A stretch of DNA of 15,079 nt from an uncultured Oscillospiraceae bacterium (GTDB taxonomy: Bacteria; Bacillota; Clostridia; Oscillospirales; Acutalibacteraceae), in NCBI GenBank assembly GCA_900554775.1, contig USIK01000010.1:1-15079 (forward strand). The letters run 5' to 3'. Positions 13,141-15,079 of this stretch are shown here, one piece after another. Under the pieces are notes generated by a model. The model saw only the letters and a program-made list of their open reading frames with translations, ran no database searches and had not been told where the DNA came from. Position 1 is the first letter of the stretch. Every line of letters starts with the position of its first letter. Position numbers and translations under genes: made by a program.

Positions 13141-13578
13141 TTATAATTCACAAGAACAGTGGTCATCATGGCATTCTTCGAGTTTACCCACGATTGGTTC
13201 AGGGTCTATACCCTTTTTGGTGTAATAATCCGCCAAAGCAGCTTTTATAGCCTGCTCAGCCAAAACCGAACAGTGAACCTTAACCGGCGGTAGGCCATCA
13301 AGGGCTTCCATAACCGCTTTGTTGGTCACTTTCAAAGCGTCTTCAATGCTTTTGCCCTTAACGAGTTCCGTCGCCATGGAGCTCGTTGCAATCGCCGCAC
13401 CGCAACCAAAAGTTTTGAATTTAACATCAACGATAATTCCGTCTTTTATTTTCAAATACATTTTCATTATGTCGCCGCATTTTGGGTTTCCAACCTCACC
13501 GATGCCGTCAGCATCCGGGATTTCGCCCACATTCCTAGGGTTTGCAAAATGGTCCATAACTTTTTCACTATAGTTCAA
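13141..13578 (-). CDS. nifU: Iron-sulfur cluster scaffold protein IscU/NifU-like
   Basis: This 145-residue scaffold receives sulfur from a cysteine desulfurase and assembles Fe-S clusters. The three cluster Cys are present: C34 (GNPKCGD), C59 (FGCGAA) and C103 (VHCSVLAEQA), together with D36. The core domain spans about 1-125. A C-terminal extension ends in CHDDHCSCEL, adding three Cys and two His that could bind a metal. The start is TTG at 13576-13578, three bases after the nifS stop. Its Shine-Dalgarno GGAGG lies inside the end of nifS, eight bases from the TTG, so the two genes are translationally coupled. The terminator follows the stop closely. Confidence 0.95.
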   Translation of the reverse strand: MNYSEKVMDHFANPRNVGEIPDADGIGEVGNPKCGDIMKMYLKIKDGIIVDVKFKTFGCGAAIATSSMATELVKGKSIEDALKVTNKAVMEALDGLPPVKVHCSVLAEQAIKAALADYYTKKGIDPEPIVGKLEECHDDHCSCEL

Positions 13579-13581
13579 TTT

Positions 13582-14802
13582 TTAATCCTCCGTTTCGTTT
13601 TTAATAATTCTTTCCCATAAAGGAGACATGCTCCTCAAACGCTCCACGACTTTTTTAACTTCCGAAACTGTGTATTCAAGCTCTTCCATGGTGGTTGATT
13701 CATCAAGCGAAAGCCTGAGCGAGCCGTGAGCAACTTCGTGCACAAGCCCGATTGCAAGCAAAACATGGCTCGGGTCGAGCGAACCAGAAGTGCAAGCCGA
13801 ACCCGAAGAAGCGCATATTCCAGCGGCGTCAAGCAAAAGCAAAAGCGATTCGCCCTCAATTCCTTCGAAAGAAATGTTAACGTTCCCTGGCAATCTTTGA
13901 ATCCTGTCGCCGTTTAACCTCGAGCGCTTAATTTTCAAAAGCTCATTTATTAAAAAGTCACGTTTCTTCTCGAGATCTTTGTTCTTTTCCTGCCTGTTTT
14001 GCATCGAAATTTCAAGAGCTTTTGCAAGGCCGACTATCCCCGCGACATTTTCAGTTCCAGGCCTTTTGTTGGATTCCTGAGCGCCGCCTTGCATTAAATT
14101 AAGGATTCTAACGCCTTTTTTTACATAAAGCGCGCCAACACCCTTCGGCCCGTGAAATTTATGCCCCGAAAGCGAAAGCAAATCAATGTTTTGCTCTTTA
14201 ACGTTTATCTCCAAATGGCCAACTGCCTGAACGGCATCAGTGTGGAAGATAACGCCTTTTTCATGGCAAACTTTGCCTATTTCGCTTATTTTTTGAATGG
14301 TTCCTATCTCGTTGTTGGCATACATCACGGTGACTAACGCCGTTTTTTCGGTTATTGCAGCTTTAACGTCTTCGGGGTTTACAAAACCGTTTTTATCAAC
14401 ATCAAGGTAAGTTGCTTCAAAGCCTTCTTTTTCAAGCTCTTTCACGGTGTGAAGCACTGCATGATGCTCGATTTTCGAGGTTATTATGTGATTTTTGCCT
14501 TTTCTAAACTGAGCAAAAGCCACGCCCCTTATCGCCCAGTTGTCAGATTCCGTTCCGCCAGAAGTGAAAAATATTTCACTCGGGTTAGCACCCAAAATTT
14601 CAGCAACAGTCTGCCTTGATTTTTCAACTTCTTTTCGTGCATTTCTTCCAATGCTGTAAATGCTCGAAGGGTTACCGTAATTTTCTTTCAAAATAGGCAT
14701 CATTTCTTCCAAAACTTCACTTTTAAGGCTCGTTGTGGCAGCATTATCTAAATAAATTTTATTCATAAAACTTGAAAAGCTAAAAGCTTTTCTTTTCACC
14801 AC
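13582..14802 (-). CDS. nifS: Cysteine desulfurase NifS/IscS family
   Basis: This class V PLP enzyme removes sulfur from L-cysteine and passes it as persulfide to the adjacent scaffold. Two starts are possible. GTG at 14802 sits just two bases after the glyS stop and gives 406 residues. ATG at 14766 (Met13) gives 394 residues and begins [12 protein letters not shown] as NifS proteins normally do, so I favour it; the GTG version only adds a Lys/Phe/Ser tail. Counting from Met13, the PLP lysine is K203 (SGHKFHG) and the active cysteine C325 in SSGSACTSG, near the positions in Azotobacter NifS. EHHAVLHT and DAVQAVGH motifs are also intact. A perfect 8-bp hairpin lies between the AAGGGTGG site and Met13. 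The gene lies between glyS and nifU in one operon. Confidence 0.94.
   Translation of the reverse strand: MVKRKAFSFSSFMNKIYLDNAATTSLKSEVLEEMMPILKENYGNPSSIYSIGRNARKEVEKSRQTVAEILGANPSEIFFTSGGTESDNWAIRGVAFAQFRKGKNHIITSKIEHHAVLHTVKELEKEGFEATYLDVDKNGFVNPEDVKAAITEKTALVTVMYANNEIGTIQKISEIGKVCHEKGVIFHTDAVQAVGHLEINVKEQNIDLLSLSGHKFHGPKGVGALYVKKGVRILNLMQGGAQESNKRPGTENVAGIVGLAKALEISMQNRQEKNKDLEKKRDFLINELLKIKRSRLNGDRIQRLPGNVNISFEGIEGESLLLLLDAAGICASSGSACTSGSLDPSHVLLAIGLVHEVAHGSLRLSLDESTTMEELEYTVSEVKKVVERLRSMSPLWERIIKNETED
14774..14792 (-). other. Small perfect hairpin at the nifS start
   Basis: GAAAAGCT (14774-14781) and AGCTTTTC (14785-14792) form an 8-bp stem with a 3-base loop. It lies between the AAGGGTGG site right after the glyS stop and the ATG at 14766. 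No T-run follows, so it is not a terminator. Folding would shorten the distance between that ribosome site and the ATG. Confidence 0.5.
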
Positions 14803-14804
14803 CC

Positions 14805-15079
14805 TTAAAATTCAATTTTCTTTGAAATGTAATCTTTTAGTAATTCAATTTTGATTCTTTCTTGTTTCATTGTGTCTCTGTCTCTCACGGTTACGCAGCC
14901 ATCTTCTTCGGAATCGAAATCATTAGTAACACAGAATGGTGTGCCGATTTCATCCTGTCTTCTGTATCGCTTACCGATATTGCCTCTGTCGTCATATTCG
15001 CAGTTCCAGTTCTTGGAAAGTTCTGCATAGACAGCTTCTGCTTTCTCACCCAATTTCTTGGATAATGGGAGTACACCAA
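14805..15079 (-). CDS. glyS: Glycyl-tRNA synthetase, dimeric type (C-terminal part)
   Basis: Only the last 91 codons are in the window; the frame is open to the right edge, so the 5' part lies outside. The visible part is the C-terminal anticodon-binding domain of the homodimeric, single-chain glycyl-tRNA synthetase (GlyQS/eukaryote-like type): [17 protein letters not shown], then [22 protein letters not shown], and [11 protein letters not shown] near the end. The enzyme charges tRNA-Gly in the cytosol. The TAA stop is two bases from the first possible nifS start, so glyS, nifS and nifU are probably co-transcribed. Confidence 0.95.
   Translation of the reverse strand, partial: GVLPLSKKLGEKAEAVYAELSKNWNCEYDDRGNIGKRYRRQDEIGTPFCVTNDFDSEEDGCVTVRDRDTMKQERIKIELLKDYISKKIEF

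Noticed and set aside
1..15079. tRNA, rRNA, riboswitch, CRISPR, transposase or attachment sites
   Set aside because: Nothing resembling these was seen in the gaps, all of which are short (under 240 bases) and mostly taken up by promoters and terminators. A covariance-model search was not possible.

Overview
The window is AT-rich DNA from an endospore-forming, low-GC member of the Bacillota, most likely class Clostridia. The evidence is gene content: Spo0A, SpoIVB, SpmA/SpmB, an AbrB-type transition regulator with a Cys4 tail, a NifS/NifU pair, a dimer-type glycyl-tRNA synthetase, and a LysM-G5-M23 envelope peptidase of a clostridial type. Hairpin-plus-T-run terminators, strong Shine-Dalgarno sites, and several TTG or GTG starts fit the same assignment. 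Genus cannot be settled from the sequence alone.

Layout. 1-1245 (+) is the 3' part of an M23 peptidase gene. 1283-1666 (-) encodes a small four-helix membrane protein. 1765-2991 (-) encodes a secreted leucine-rich-repeat-like protein built from two tandem copies of a unit of about 180 residues. 3120-5274 (-) is the conserved spoIVB-spo0A pair. 5479-6240 (+) and 6278-6862 (-) are convergent unknown genes sharing a bidirectional terminator. 6979-8524 (-) holds pgk and, upstream of it, abrB. 8774-10119 (+) is an spmA-spmB operon that ends in a small Cys-rich cationic peptide gene with a double-glycine-type leader. 10137-12985 (-) carries two paralogous unknown genes; the first is interrupted by an in-frame TAG exactly inside a Pro-Ala linker. 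13141-15079 (-) is a glyS(partial)-nifS-nifU operon read from right to left.

How it fits together. Two strata are interleaved. One is conserved core: sporulation control and signalling, spore maturation, glycolysis, Fe-S assembly and translation. The other is an accessory set of lineage-specific proteins: the repeat protein, the helical 194-residue protein, the two paralogues and the Cys-rich peptide. Three accessory genes have the same promoter layout, a TTGACA -35 inside a conserved TTGTCAAGT context (+ strand), a 16-base spacer and a near-consensus -10. This suggests strong vegetative expression. Spo0A-box-like sequences lie upstream of spo0A and directly on the -35 of abrB, so a Spo0A-to-AbrB circuit may be encoded inside the window.

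The best candidates for something undescribed are the TAG-split paralogue pair, one member carrying a Gly/Ala-rich membrane-hairpin-like insert that the other lacks, and the double-glycine Cys-rich peptide behind spmAB.
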